This document shows, one piece after another, positions 17,071 to 25,634 of a stretch of DNA of 64,000 nt; position 1 is the stretch's first letter, and every line of letters begins with the position of its first letter. The notes under the pieces are model-generated. The model was not told the origin of the DNA and did not search any database. It was given only the letters and a program-made list of their open reading frames with translations. The stretch comes from Chryseobacterium sp. OSA05B (GTDB taxonomy: Bacteria; Bacteroidota; Bacteroidia; Flavobacteriales; Weeksellaceae), in assembly GCF_019970065.1 (NCBI RefSeq), contig NZ_JAHXYH010000004.1, positions 372,001 to 436,000 of the forward strand. Reading direction: 5' to 3'. Made by a program: the position numbers and the translations under genes.

Positions 17071-18912
17071 ATGAGAAAATCGGCTGCAATCCTTTTTGCG
17101 TTTATCATTTCACAATTTCAGGCTCAGCAGGGGGCTTATTATCAGCAGGCTGCGAAGTATAAGATGGATATTGATGTTAATGCTGAAAAATTTACCTACC
17201 AGGGAAATCAAACCTTAGAATATACCAATAACTCACCGGATGAGTTGAATGTGGTGTATTTTCACCTGTACTGGAATGCTTTTAAGCCTAATTCAATGAT
17301 GGACCAGAGAATTACCGGTCAGGGAAAGAACGGAGATTCCAGGTTGCAGAAAGAGGGTGTTTCGAGACTGGCTTCTATTCCGAAAGATCAGGAAGGAGCT
17401 CAAAATATTCACTGGATCAAGCAAAACGGAAAAGATCTGAAATTTGAGATCCAGGAAACCATCATGAAGGTGTATCTGGCAGAGCCTATCCAGCCCAATT
17501 CTACCACGACTTTTACCATGGGTTGGGATGCTGTAATCCCTCAGCAGATCAGAAGAAGCGGAAGAAACAACAGGGAAGGAGTGGATATGACGATGACTCA
17601 GTGGTATCCTAAAATTGCAGAATATGATTATGACGGTTGGGCAACTTTTGATTATATCGGAAGAGAATTTCATGCACCGTTCTCGGATTTTGATGTTACC
17701 ATTAAAATCAACAAAGATTATGTGATCGGAGCAGGAGGAATTCTTGAAAATCCGGCAGACGTAAAAGGATATGATGCCGCTGCAAAAATTAAAGCAGATA
17801 AAAGCAAAAAAGCAGTCTGGAAATGGAAAGCCAATAATATTCTGGACTTTGCATGGAGCGCAGACAGAGATTATATCATTAAAAGTTTTGATGTTCCTGA
17901 GGGACCGAAAGTATTCCTTGTGTATCAGCAGAATGACAAAACTAAAGTTTGGGAAGAAGCTCAGCCTTATGTGACCAAATATTTCCAGCTGATGAACGCT
18001 CACTTTGGGAAATATGTATATCCGACCTACGCCTTTATTCAGGGTGGTGACGGCGGTATGGAATACGGAATGTGTACCATGATCCTTGGAGAAGCTAAAG
18101 ATATGAAAGGTCTGATGGGCTTAATGGCTCACGAAGGTGCGCACTCATGGTATCAGCAGATGCTGGCCACCAACGAATCCGTACGTCCGTGGATGGATGA
18201 AGGGTTTACAAGCTATGCAGAAGGGTATGTGATGTATCAGTTATTTCCGGAAGAACTTCCGAATCCTTTTGCCCATACCGTGGAAGCTTACAGGAATTTT
18301 ATTAAAAAAGGAATTGAAGAACCTGCCGTATGGTTGGGTGATCACCACGATAATGGGACGGCTTACACTTATGCATCTTATGTGAAAGGGGAACTGTATC
18401 TTGTGGAATTGGGTTATATTATGGGAGAGCAGAAACTTGCCGAAACATTAAAGCAATATTACGACCAATGGCACATGAAACACCCTTCTGACAGAGATTT
18501 CCTTCATATTGCTCAGAAAGTATCGGGGATGGATCTGAAATGGTTCCATAACTATTGGATCAACACAACAAAAACTATTGATTACGGGATTAAAGATGTG
18601 AAGTACGATGCAAAATCGACGACAATTACCCTGATCAATAACGGACAAGTTCCAATGCCTATAGATTTCAACATTTTGACTACAGATAAAAAAGTAGTTA
18701 CGTATCAGATTCCTTTGAATATGACCCATACATGGAAGGATAAAGATATCTATGGTGATTTTAAGACGATGCCTTACTGGCCATGGACACAAAAAGAATA
18801 TACACTGACGATTCCTTACACAAAATCTCAGCTGGCCGTTTTAGGAATAGATTTCAGCCAGAGATTGGCAGATGTCAATATGGAGGATAATATTGTTGAA
18901 GTGAAACAATAA
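17071..18912 (+). CDS. M1-family zinc aminopeptidase-like, secreted
   Basis: 613 aa with a signal peptide (MRKSAAILFAFIISQFQAQQ). An N-terminal beta domain is followed by the gluzincin site H354-E355-G-A-H358 and E377 in WMDEGFTSYAEG, the HExxH-x18-E layout of M1. The exopeptidase motif is seen as GGDGGMEYGMCTMI, close to the usual GAMEN, in which the Ala is replaced. Expected to trim peptides in the periplasm or outside. Monocistronic, with a strong terminator 100 nt downstream. Confidence 0.9.
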   Translation: MRKSAAILFAFIISQFQAQQGAYYQQAAKYKMDIDVNAEKFTYQGNQTLEYTNNSPDELNVVYFHLYWNAFKPNSMMDQRITGQGKNGDSRLQKEGVSRLASIPKDQEGAQNIHWIKQNGKDLKFEIQETIMKVYLAEPIQPNSTTTFTMGWDAVIPQQIRRSGRNNREGVDMTMTQWYPKIAEYDYDGWATFDYIGREFHAPFSDFDVTIKINKDYVIGAGGILENPADVKGYDAAAKIKADKSKKAVWKWKANNILDFAWSADRDYIIKSFDVPEGPKVFLVYQQNDKTKVWEEAQPYVTKYFQLMNAHFGKYVYPTYAFIQGGDGGMEYGMCTMILGEAKDMKGLMGLMAHEGAHSWYQQMLATNESVRPWMDEGFTSYAEGYVMYQLFPEELPNPFAHTVEAYRNFIKKGIEEPAVWLGDHHDNGTAYTYASYVKGELYLVELGYIMGEQKLAETLKQYYDQWHMKHPSDRDFLHIAQKVSGMDLKWFHNYWINTTKTIDYGIKDVKYDAKSTTITLINNGQVPMPIDFNILTTDKKVVTYQIPLNMTHTWKDKDIYGDFKTMPYWPWTQKEYTLTIPYTKSQLAVLGIDFSQRLADVNMEDNIVEVKQ

Positions 18913-19010
18913 TGAAGCTATGGGAAGTGATGAGTTATAAATTATGAGTTATGAATTTTGCAGAAAAATTGCCCATAGACATTTCTTATACTTAGCCTTG
19001 ATCTAATAAA

Positions 19011-19047
19011 AAAACAATCCCGCAGAACTTTTCTGCGGGATTGTTTT
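19011..19047. terminator. Bidirectional terminator, 17-bp perfect stem
   Basis: Stem 19011-19027 pairs with 19031-19047 (core CAATCCCGCAGAA), loop CTT, with A-run on one side and T-run on the other. It serves both the M1 peptidase gene and the converging gene at 19079. Confidence 0.9.
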
Positions 19048-19078
19048 TTGTCTTGAATAAAGTCTGAAATCTATTCTC

Positions 19079-19681
19079 CTATTTTATCTCAAACTGCTGT
19101 ACCATCCAGTGATTAGCATGATTTTTTATAAGGTCATTTTTTAGAGCAGGATCTTTTGTATTAAGATAGCTATATACTTTTAAAGGAACTGAATCCGGGT
19201 ATTCTTTTAATCCCTGGTCAACAGCTGTTTTGGCTTCGTTTTTCTTTCCGCTTCCATCCAGTGCTTCTGCTTTATAGATGTAGATGATCGCAGGGACTTT
19301 TCCATAAATATCTTTGGTCTCCTTCTCCAGCAAAGTCATCGCTTCGATCTGGAAATCTGTATCCGGTGTTTTTCCTACCACCGCTGTTCGGCTGATGTGT
19401 TGCTGATAAATCAGGAAAAGCATGAGGATATGAAGGTTTTTAGTATCAGGATTTGAAGCGAGTTTTTCAATTCTCTCAATGGTTTCCGGTGTCATTTCAT
19501 CTTTTTCTGCCTGAAGGTTTTTGTTATAAAATTCATCCAGAAGATCATAGACAGCCCTGTTGTTTTTATCAATCTTTGCCTGTTCTTTTATTTTCTGAAA
19601 TACGCTGTTCACCTGAGACGCACTCTGCGCAAAAGTATTCAGACCAATACAAAAGAAAAATAGGAAGATCAGGTTTTTCAT
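19079..19681 (-). CDS. Secreted hypothetical protein, helical
   Basis: 200 aa with a signal peptide (MKNLIFLFFFCIGLNTFAQ). The rest is helical with TPR-like features: a repeated pattern of helices and AEALDGSGKKNEAKTAVDQGLKEYPDSVPLKVYSYL, resembling one complete TPR hairpin. No catalytic motif. Probably periplasmic; role unknown. Single gene. Confidence 0.65.
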   Translation of the reverse strand: MKNLIFLFFFCIGLNTFAQSASQVNSVFQKIKEQAKIDKNNRAVYDLLDEFYNKNLQAEKDEMTPETIERIEKLASNPDTKNLHILMLFLIYQQHISRTAVVGKTPDTDFQIEAMTLLEKETKDIYGKVPAIIYIYKAEALDGSGKKNEAKTAVDQGLKEYPDSVPLKVYSYLNTKDPALKNDLIKNHANHWMVQQFEIK

Positions 19682-19828
19682 GGAAGATGAGATTTAAAAT
19701 ATTTTGAGTTTTAAAGGTAATTAATTGTTTCCAATTTTCTAAATCTCAGGTTCAGATTTTATATAACAAAATTAAAATATTCAATAATGGATGCCTGTAA
19801 TCAATATAGATTCATGAATTACTCTAAA

Positions 19829-20101
19829 TAACCTGAATTTGGGTTAAAACATTTGCTTTTATAATGATTTCATGATGTTTAAAGTATAAATCATAGCACC
19901 TCATAATAGTTTCTGACTGCTGGTTTCATGGTTCAAACCTGGAGCTACCTATTACGTCCAAAAGCTTTCAAATCCCAAATTCCGTACCTCTTTACCCTTG
20001 AAACTAATAACTCATCATTTAAAACTCATAACCCGCTCAAAACCGCACCTCATAATTTTCGAGACCTCAATCTTAATTTTCTTAACCCGAACTCAGGTTA
20101 A
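19829..20101. repeat. MITE-like element with related inverted ends
   Basis: The left end TAACCTGAATTTGGGTTA (19829-19846) matches the reverse complement of the right end (20082-20101, TTAACCCGAACTCAGGTTAA) at 14 of the 16 core positions. About 235 bp of non-coding, AT-rich DNA lies between. Each end is itself partly palindromic (TTAACC...GGTTAA). A third, isolated end-like sequence is at 33848-33870. The spacing and inversion suggest a small non-autonomous mobile element or its remains. Confidence 0.45.
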
Positions 20102-20183
20102 ATAACATCGATATTGCTTATTTTTGAGGATAAAGCCTTATTTTTACACCTGTTTTTTAACCCACACTAGCTTAAAAAATCTA

Positions 20184-20951
20184 ATGAATTCAATCGTAAT
20201 CAACGTAGGGAACAGCAATATCAGATTCGGACTTTTCAATGGAGACAACTGTGATATTTCATGGGTGATCAATACCAAGCCGTACAGAACGGTAGACGAA
20301 TTGTATGTACAGATGCTGATGCTGTACCAAACCTATAAAATAGAACCGGAAGAGATCAGTAAAGTCATTATAGGATCTGTGGTCCCTCAGCTTACCAAAG
20401 TGATCAGTTCGGCCATCAAAAAGATCCATAAGATTTCACCGGTGATAGTCGACAGATCTACACCTTCCGGGGTTCAGGCGAAATCCAAGCAGATGGGTAC
20501 GGATATTTATGCCAATCTTGTAGCTGCCCACAATTTGTATCCCAACCGTAAGAAGATCGTTATTGATTTTGGAACGGCTCTTACCGCAAGCTGTGTTACA
20601 GAAACAGGAGAAACATTGGGTGTCATCATTGCGCCGGGTATTGTGACTTCTTTGAATTCACTGATCAACCAGACTGCACAGCTTCCTGATATCGAATTGA
20701 AGAAACCTAAAACAGTCCTTGGATTAGACACGGTAACCTGTATGCAGAGCGGTATGGTTTACGGATTTCTGGGCATGGTAGAAGGTTTTATAGACCGTAT
20801 CAACGATGAGGTGAATGACGACTGTTTTGTAGTGGCTACGGGTGGGGTTTCCCATGTGTATAAGCCGTTGACAGAAAAAATTCATGTGATGGACAGGCTG
20901 CATACGCTGAAAGGACTTTATTTCCTGGGAAAAGATTTACAGCCTTCGTAA
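20184..20951 (+). CDS. coaX: Type III pantothenate kinase
   Basis: Phosphorylates pantothenate, first step of coenzyme A synthesis. 255 aa from the ATG at 20184; an upstream extension (to 20124) does not resemble the family. Motifs are the ATP-binding P-loop INVGNSNIRFG (usually DxGNT, here Asn for Asp and Ser for Thr), GTDIYANLVAA (usually GxDRxxN; the catalytic Asp is kept) and IDFGTALTASCV (usually DxGTAxT). Monovalent-cation dependent ASKHA-fold enzyme. Followed after 38 nt by a GNAT gene. Confidence 0.9.
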   Translation: MNSIVINVGNSNIRFGLFNGDNCDISWVINTKPYRTVDELYVQMLMLYQTYKIEPEEISKVIIGSVVPQLTKVISSAIKKIHKISPVIVDRSTPSGVQAKSKQMGTDIYANLVAAHNLYPNRKKIVIDFGTALTASCVTETGETLGVIIAPGIVTSLNSLINQTAQLPDIELKKPKTVLGLDTVTCMQSGMVYGFLGMVEGFIDRINDEVNDDCFVVATGGVSHVYKPLTEKIHVMDRLHTLKGLYFLGKDLQPS

Positions 20952-20989
20952 ACCTGAGGCTTAAAATTTCAAGATATTAAAAACGTGTT

Positions 20990-21529
20990 ATGAGAAAATT
21001 AGAAGAGTTTCCTACCATAGAAACAGAGAGGCTGATCCTTTCACAATTGAATGAGAAGGATATTCCCGCCGTGAAATTATATCTTCAGGATAAAATTTTC
21101 TCAGACCTTACGTCCAATATTCCTTATCCGTATATGTTGGAACACGCTGAATTCTGGTTGAAAATCTCCAGAGAAGCCTTTGCAAACAATACAGGATATA
21201 CTTTTGCAGTCCGCAATAAAGAAGGACAAATTATAGGTGCTATCGGTCTTCACGACAGAGATGATGATAAGGCTGAACTCGGTTACTGGATAGGAAAACC
21301 ATTCTGGAACAAAGGATACGTCACAGAAGCTGCTATAGCGCTGATTGATTTTGGATTCCGTGAATTGGAAGTCAATAAAATCTATGCAACCTATTTTCTT
21401 CACAATCCCGCTTCCGGAAGAATCATGGAAAAAGCCGGAATGAAAGAAGAAGCACTGCTGAAACAGCATCTCAAAAAAGACGGCGAATACTTTGATGTGA
21501 TGATGTATTCTGTCTTTAAAAATAAATAA
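20990..21529 (+). CDS. GNAT-family N-acetyltransferase (RimJ/RimL-like)
   Basis: 179 aa. Begins with ETERLILSQLNEKDIPAVKLYL, the RimJ/RimL-type opening, then GAIGLHDRDDDKAELGYWIGKPFWNKGYVTEAAIALIDFGF with the acetyl-CoA binding stretch, and NPASGRIMEKAGMKEEA at the end. Likely acetylates an amine (protein N-terminus, aminoglycoside or metabolite); substrate unknown. 38 nt after coaX. Confidence 0.88.
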   Translation: MRKLEEFPTIETERLILSQLNEKDIPAVKLYLQDKIFSDLTSNIPYPYMLEHAEFWLKISREAFANNTGYTFAVRNKEGQIIGAIGLHDRDDDKAELGYWIGKPFWNKGYVTEAAIALIDFGFRELEVNKIYATYFLHNPASGRIMEKAGMKEEALLKQHLKKDGEYFDVMMYSVFKNK

Positions 21530-21576
21530 TGATTTAACCTTTCGTGGAATACGCTATCAAATCTGCAAATACTTCC

Positions 21577-22155
21577 ATGAAAACAATCTACATTCTCATT
21601 GCTGTAAGCATCAGCACTTTCCTTTTTTCTCAAACCAAACTTATTGCTTTCAAAAGCCATAGCGGTCATTCCGACCATTTCAATACCGCCGTTTCTGAAG
21701 ATCTTTTCGATGTCAATGCGTCAAATCTTGGTATTGTTCCAAAAAGATACGTAACAGATGCCAGACTGGATTCTGTGATCATTCTTAATGATGAAGAAAG
21801 TATTTTGGTGACCAGCTCAGCACGAAAAATAGTTCCCGAAGGGACGAAAAGAGTATGGGAACCGGGAAGGGAAGTGGTACGGAATCATGCCCTTTTTTCA
21901 AAGAAGAATATTGACAGTGTAAAAAATGTTTTGAAAAAAGACTATTACTTTGTTAATGATATGGACAGCGTTGTCTTTGTTGAATATGACCAACACAATA
22001 AATCCTATAAAGAAGTAAAACCAGTAAAGGAAGGTAAACCGAAAAAAGAAAAGTCAGAAAAAATACCAAGAGGTCTTCTTTTGGGCATCCTGATGTTTTC
22101 GGGAGCTTCAGGATTCTACAGCTGGAAAAAGAACAGGAAAAATAATGAGAAGTAG
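21577..22155 (+). CDS. Hypothetical exported protein with C-terminal membrane segment
   Basis: 192 aa from the ATG at 21577, which directly opens a signal peptide (MKTIYILIAVSISTFLFSQ). The central part is unrecognised; the C-terminus is lysine-rich followed by GLLLGILMFSGASGFYSW and KKNRKNNEK, a single membrane helix with positive cytoplasmic end. It overlaps the next gene by 11 nt, so the two probably act together at the inner membrane. Confidence 0.65.
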   Translation: MKTIYILIAVSISTFLFSQTKLIAFKSHSGHSDHFNTAVSEDLFDVNASNLGIVPKRYVTDARLDSVIILNDEESILVTSSARKIVPEGTKRVWEPGREVVRNHALFSKKNIDSVKNVLKKDYYFVNDMDSVVFVEYDQHNKSYKEVKPVKEGKPKKEKSEKIPRGLLLGILMFSGASGFYSWKKNRKNNEK

Positions 22156-23296
22156 ATTTCTTTTGGGAACAGGAATCTTTTTTCTGCTGTTTCTGCTCTT
22201 CTTTCCATTAACTTTTCTGGGTGGTTTTCAGCAAAAATGGTCCCTGTTTTTATGGGGAGATCTCGCAGGCTGGATTGTGAAAAATATTTTTACGATTAAT
22301 CAATCAAGAATAGATTTTTCTTCGGACAGCAGCTCCATGTTAGCATTAGCCATGATTCTTTTAACGGTTTCGGTTTTAGTTGTTGTATTAGTCAGAAAGA
22401 AATATCATCAGATAATCATTGATTTATCTAAAGAAATCATCGTCTTATATCTGGCTGTGGTTCTGATGAAATACGGTTTTGATAAGATCTTTAAAGTCCA
22501 GTTCTATCTTCCCGAACCTAATATTCTGTACTCCCGTTTTGGAAATCTGGATAGAGATATTCTGTTCTGGAGCACAATGGGAACTTCCCGGTTGTATTCT
22601 GTATCGGCCGGAGCTCTGGAGCTTCTTGCCGCAACCCTGATTCTTTTCCATAAAACACGTCTCTTCGGACTGTTGGTATCTATCGGCATCCTGCTCAATA
22701 TTTTTCTCATCAATATCGGATTCGATATCTCGGTTAAATTCTTTTCTCTGATCCTGCTTTCTATGGCTGTTTTTGCACTAAAAGATGACTGGATTCCCTT
22801 GTACCGTTTCTTGATTTTAAAACAGGAAGTCAAACCGGAAGGGAAAAGAGAAATCAGTCCAAAGTTCCATGCTATTTGGATCTTTTTCAAGACTGCTTTT
22901 GTGGGACTTTCACTGGCTGTGATACTTTTTCCGTTTATTAATTCAGGAAATTTTAATGATGATACGTCAGAGAGACCATTGCTTCATGGAGCTTTTAAAA
23001 ATATTGATGTCAACTCCGATATTCAGTATATTTTCTTTCACCGGAACAGCTACCTTATCCTGATGGACAAGAATGAAAAGATGGTGGATTTTCATTATCT
23101 GCAGGGCTCAAAAAATCAACTTATCCTTGAAGATTATACAAACAAAAAGACAAAGGTTAATTATATCTATCAGAAAAAAGACAGTCTTCTCACACTCAAT
23201 TTTGGAAAGTATATGATAAAGACCAAAGAATTGAACTGGAGAACAATGAATGCCGTAAAACCTCTTTTCCATGCGACGATAGAAGAGATGGAATAG
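22145..23296 (+). CDS. DoxX-like polytopic membrane protein
   Basis: 383 aa. About seven hydrophobic helices in the first 270 residues; KYGFDKIFKVQFYLPEP in helix four and ALELLAATLIL resemble the DoxX/DoxD-like superfamily. The last 110 residues form a soluble beta-rich domain. Function unknown. Translationally coupled to the preceding exported protein. Confidence 0.65.
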   Translation: MRSRFLLGTGIFFLLFLLFFPLTFLGGFQQKWSLFLWGDLAGWIVKNIFTINQSRIDFSSDSSSMLALAMILLTVSVLVVVLVRKKYHQIIIDLSKEIIVLYLAVVLMKYGFDKIFKVQFYLPEPNILYSRFGNLDRDILFWSTMGTSRLYSVSAGALELLAATLILFHKTRLFGLLVSIGILLNIFLINIGFDISVKFFSLILLSMAVFALKDDWIPLYRFLILKQEVKPEGKREISPKFHAIWIFFKTAFVGLSLAVILFPFINSGNFNDDTSERPLLHGAFKNIDVNSDIQYIFFHRNSYLILMDKNEKMVDFHYLQGSKNQLILEDYTNKKTKVNYIYQKKDSLLTLNFGKYMIKTKELNWRTMNAVKPLFHATIEEME

Positions 23297-23436
23297 ATTT
23301 CAGATGGCGGACATCAGATTTAAGATCGTCAATGGTGAATTTTGCTACGCAAGTGAATGGTGAAAGTTTTCCCGTTCCAATACCCGCATTACATAACTCA
23401 TCACTCTCAAAAGTGCATTCCATAACTAAGCCTCAA

Positions 23437-23868
23437 TTATCTTTTGCTTTTGAAAAACTCCTTAACGATGGTAGAACATTCATGTTCCATAATGCCGGTT
23501 ACGATTTCTGTTTTTGGATGCAGAGAAAGATGTTTGTTGATAAATCCCCTTTGTTCGTCTCTGGCACCAATCACGACTTTTGAGATCTGCGCCCAGGAAA
23601 GCGCTCCCGAACACATGACGCAGGGTTCCAGTGTCACATAAAGTGTACAATTGATGAGATATTTGCCTCCGAGAAAATTAGCCGCGGAGGTGATCGCCTG
23701 CATTTCTGCGTGGGCTGTCACGTCGTTCAGGGTTTCGGTAAGGTTGTGGGCTCTTGCAATGATGCGGTTATTGGAAACCACGATACATCCGATGGGAACC
23801 TCATCTTTTTCTAATGCAGCTTCTGCTTCCTGCAGGGCCATCTTCATGTAATATTCGTCGGTAAACAT
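23437..23868 (-). CDS. tadA: tRNA-specific adenosine deaminase
   Basis: Deaminates A34 to inosine in the tRNA-Arg anticodon. 143 aa with the zinc site H53-A-E55 (E55 proton shuttle) and P82-C83-x-x-C86. The start ATG abuts the stop codon of the TonB-C-like gene (23869), so they form an operon. Confidence 0.95.
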   Translation of the reverse strand: MFTDEYYMKMALQEAEAALEKDEVPIGCIVVSNNRIIARAHNLTETLNDVTAHAEMQAITSAANFLGGKYLINCTLYVTLEPCVMCSGALSWAQISKVVIGARDEQRGFINKHLSLHPKTEIVTGIMEHECSTIVKEFFKSKR

Positions 23869-24495
23869 TTAATCTTCAATCGTTAAAGTTAAAGGAAGTC
23901 TCAGGCTGTGTCTTACCGGATCTCCATTAATGACAGCGGGTGAGAATTTTTCCGAAATGGAATACAGGGCAATCTCAGCCTGTCGGTTGAATGTGAAATT
24001 ATCCCCTTTTGCATGGACATTGCTGATGCTTCCGTCTTTTTCCACAATAAAAGCCACGTCTGTTTTTACGGTTTTGGCTTCGGTGTAAACAGCTGGTGTA
24101 TAAAAAAGATGGGCTACTTCCTGTCTCAGGGTATTAAACCCACCCGGATAATCGGCAGGTTTCTCAAAAATGGCTGGTTTCTCGGTGCTGTTTTCTGATA
24201 TGCCTTTTGGATTTTTCAAGGATTGCAGATCTTCAAGGTTTCTCACCTTTAGCAGAGCTCCAATCATTGCAACATTTTCAATGCTGTCCATCTTTTTCAT
24301 GAAAAGAACAAAATCAAGTTTTATATTGGCTTTCCTGAAAGTATCCGGTTCCAGGTCAAATTTCTTTTTAAACTCTGTATTCAGCATACTCCGATGTTGG
24401 TTGTAATAGTTTTTTACATTCCGGAATTCTTCTTTCTGCTGGGAAAAGCAAAAGGAAGAAATAAGGCAGAACAGGTAAAGAAATAAAGCTTTCAA
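23869..24495 (-). CDS. Exported protein with TonB C-terminal-like domain
   Basis: 208 aa, signal peptide MKALFLYLFCLISSFCFSQQ. The C-terminal 100 residues, VAFIVEKDGSISNVHAKGDN followed by EIALYSISEKFSPAVINGDPVRHSLRLPLTL, have the strand-helix-strand of TonB-C-type domains commonly attached to small exported Bacteroidota proteins. No membrane anchor for energy transduction, so it is not a full TonB. Directly upstream of tadA without a gap. Confidence 0.7.
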   Translation of the reverse strand: MKALFLYLFCLISSFCFSQQKEEFRNVKNYYNQHRSMLNTEFKKKFDLEPDTFRKANIKLDFVLFMKKMDSIENVAMIGALLKVRNLEDLQSLKNPKGISENSTEKPAIFEKPADYPGGFNTLRQEVAHLFYTPAVYTEAKTVKTDVAFIVEKDGSISNVHAKGDNFTFNRQAEIALYSISEKFSPAVINGDPVRHSLRLPLTLTIED

Positions 24496-24550
24496 AAGAG
24501 TATATTTATGTAAATATAATTAAAATAAATGAGCTTTTTGTTGTTGTTTA

Positions 24551-25471
24551 TCAGCTTTCAAAATAACGGTTCAGCGACTCCTGAAGATGGGTGCGGATAT
24601 CATCAACTAAACCTTTAGGTTCCAGAACAGTGACTTCTTTTCCATAGGAAAGAATTTCCTGCATAAAATCATAGGTAGGGTGGAGAAAGAACTCAAAATA
24701 GATTTCTTCCGGTGTTTCTTTAGTTTCTTTCTGAGACTGGTGAAGCGGAAAACTTCTGATGTATTCTCCCTGATGTCTGCTGCATTTCATGACGATCTTC
24801 TCAGGATTCTGCTCTGCCAGATTCATCACGCCGAAAGCATTTTTGAAATGCTCCCTGAAATTGTAATTATACTTTTCACGGAATTTATTGTCACTCACAT
24901 CCAGATAATTGACTCTATCCAGACCAAATGATTTCAGAACCTTGTCTTTGGTATCAATGGCGATCAGGTACCATCTGTCCTTGGATTCCTTTAAAGCCAG
25001 GGGATGAACCTTACGGGAAGTCATCATTTTATTTTTGTAGTTGTAATGTTCAAAACTTACGACCCTTTTATTACGGATAGCGAAGAAAAGATCATAGAAA
25101 TGCTCGATGCCGGTAGGTTTTCTGCTTTCGAAAAAAATAAAATCTGAAAAGTCCGGATGAAGATTCAGGGCATTGCTTACCTGGAAAGATTCCAATAATT
25201 TCTGGTTGTATTCATCCACTTCCATAATTGGACGGCTTTCAATATAATACCGGTTATCACCCTTCTTTTTGTTGTGAATGGAAAGATTAAAAAGATCGGA
25301 AATCTCACGAATATCCCTTTGCAGTGTACGGATCGAGTAGCTCTTGATCCCAGCATCCTGAAATTCGAAAGAGTTGAGAAGATAGTCCTCCAGCTGGGAA
25401 TAGGTAGCCGGAGAACTTTCTAATCTTTTGATAATTAAGGCATATCTTGTCAGATAAAAATCTTTTTTCAT
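24551..25471 (-). CDS. WYL-domain transcriptional regulator
   Basis: 306 aa. The N-terminal winged helix (about residues 5-60, TYSQLEDYLLNSF then SYSIRTLQRDIREISDLF) binds DNA; a WYL domain follows with W167-Y168-L169 in ESKDRWYLIAIDTKD, then a C-terminal WCX-type region. WYL domains are known ligand- and nucleic-acid-sensing modules, and WYL regulators control several defence systems (CapW, BrxR). Its own promoter (25527-25560) has the palindromic site shared with the four neighbouring minus-strand units, so autoregulation and control of the island are the natural inference. Confidence 0.88.
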   Translation of the reverse strand: MKKDFYLTRYALIIKRLESSPATYSQLEDYLLNSFEFQDAGIKSYSIRTLQRDIREISDLFNLSIHNKKKGDNRYYIESRPIMEVDEYNQKLLESFQVSNALNLHPDFSDFIFFESRKPTGIEHFYDLFFAIRNKRVVSFEHYNYKNKMMTSRKVHPLALKESKDRWYLIAIDTKDKVLKSFGLDRVNYLDVSDNKFREKYNYNFREHFKNAFGVMNLAEQNPEKIVMKCSRHQGEYIRSFPLHQSQKETKETPEEIYFEFFLHPTYDFMQEILSYGKEVTVLEPKGLVDDIRTHLQESLNRYFES

Positions 25472-25526
25472 TCTTCTATAATTTATGCTGCAGCCAGGCT
25501 GCGTTTCATGGTAAAATTTTATAAGA

Positions 25527-25560
25527 CAAATATATAGGCTTAATGCGACAAAACGTGTCG
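25527..25560 (-). promoter_or_regulatory. Island promoter A: palindrome plus -7 box, upstream of the WYL regulator
   Basis: Plus-strand CGACAAAACGTGTCG at 25546-25560 (inverted repeat CGACA-N5-TGTCG), then on the minus strand the -7 box TATATTTG (plus 25527-25534). The gap from the GTCGC end (plus 25545) to the box is 10 nt. It lies about 55 nt before the WYL start. The same layout is seen in four other island promoters. Confidence 0.8.
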
Positions 25561-25634
25561 TGTTTTAATTTTTTATAAAAAAGCATTAGCTGGAAAGACA
25601 GTTGTTATCTAGTCTTTGGAAGAGCATGTATTGT

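Noticed and set aside
17293..18003. A 236-codon frame opposite to the M1 peptidase gene
   Set aside because: Shadow frame; composition and residues follow from the coding strand of the peptidase.
19900..19960. tRNA-like words (ggttcaaacctgg)
   Set aside because: No acceptor or anticodon stems could be formed around them.
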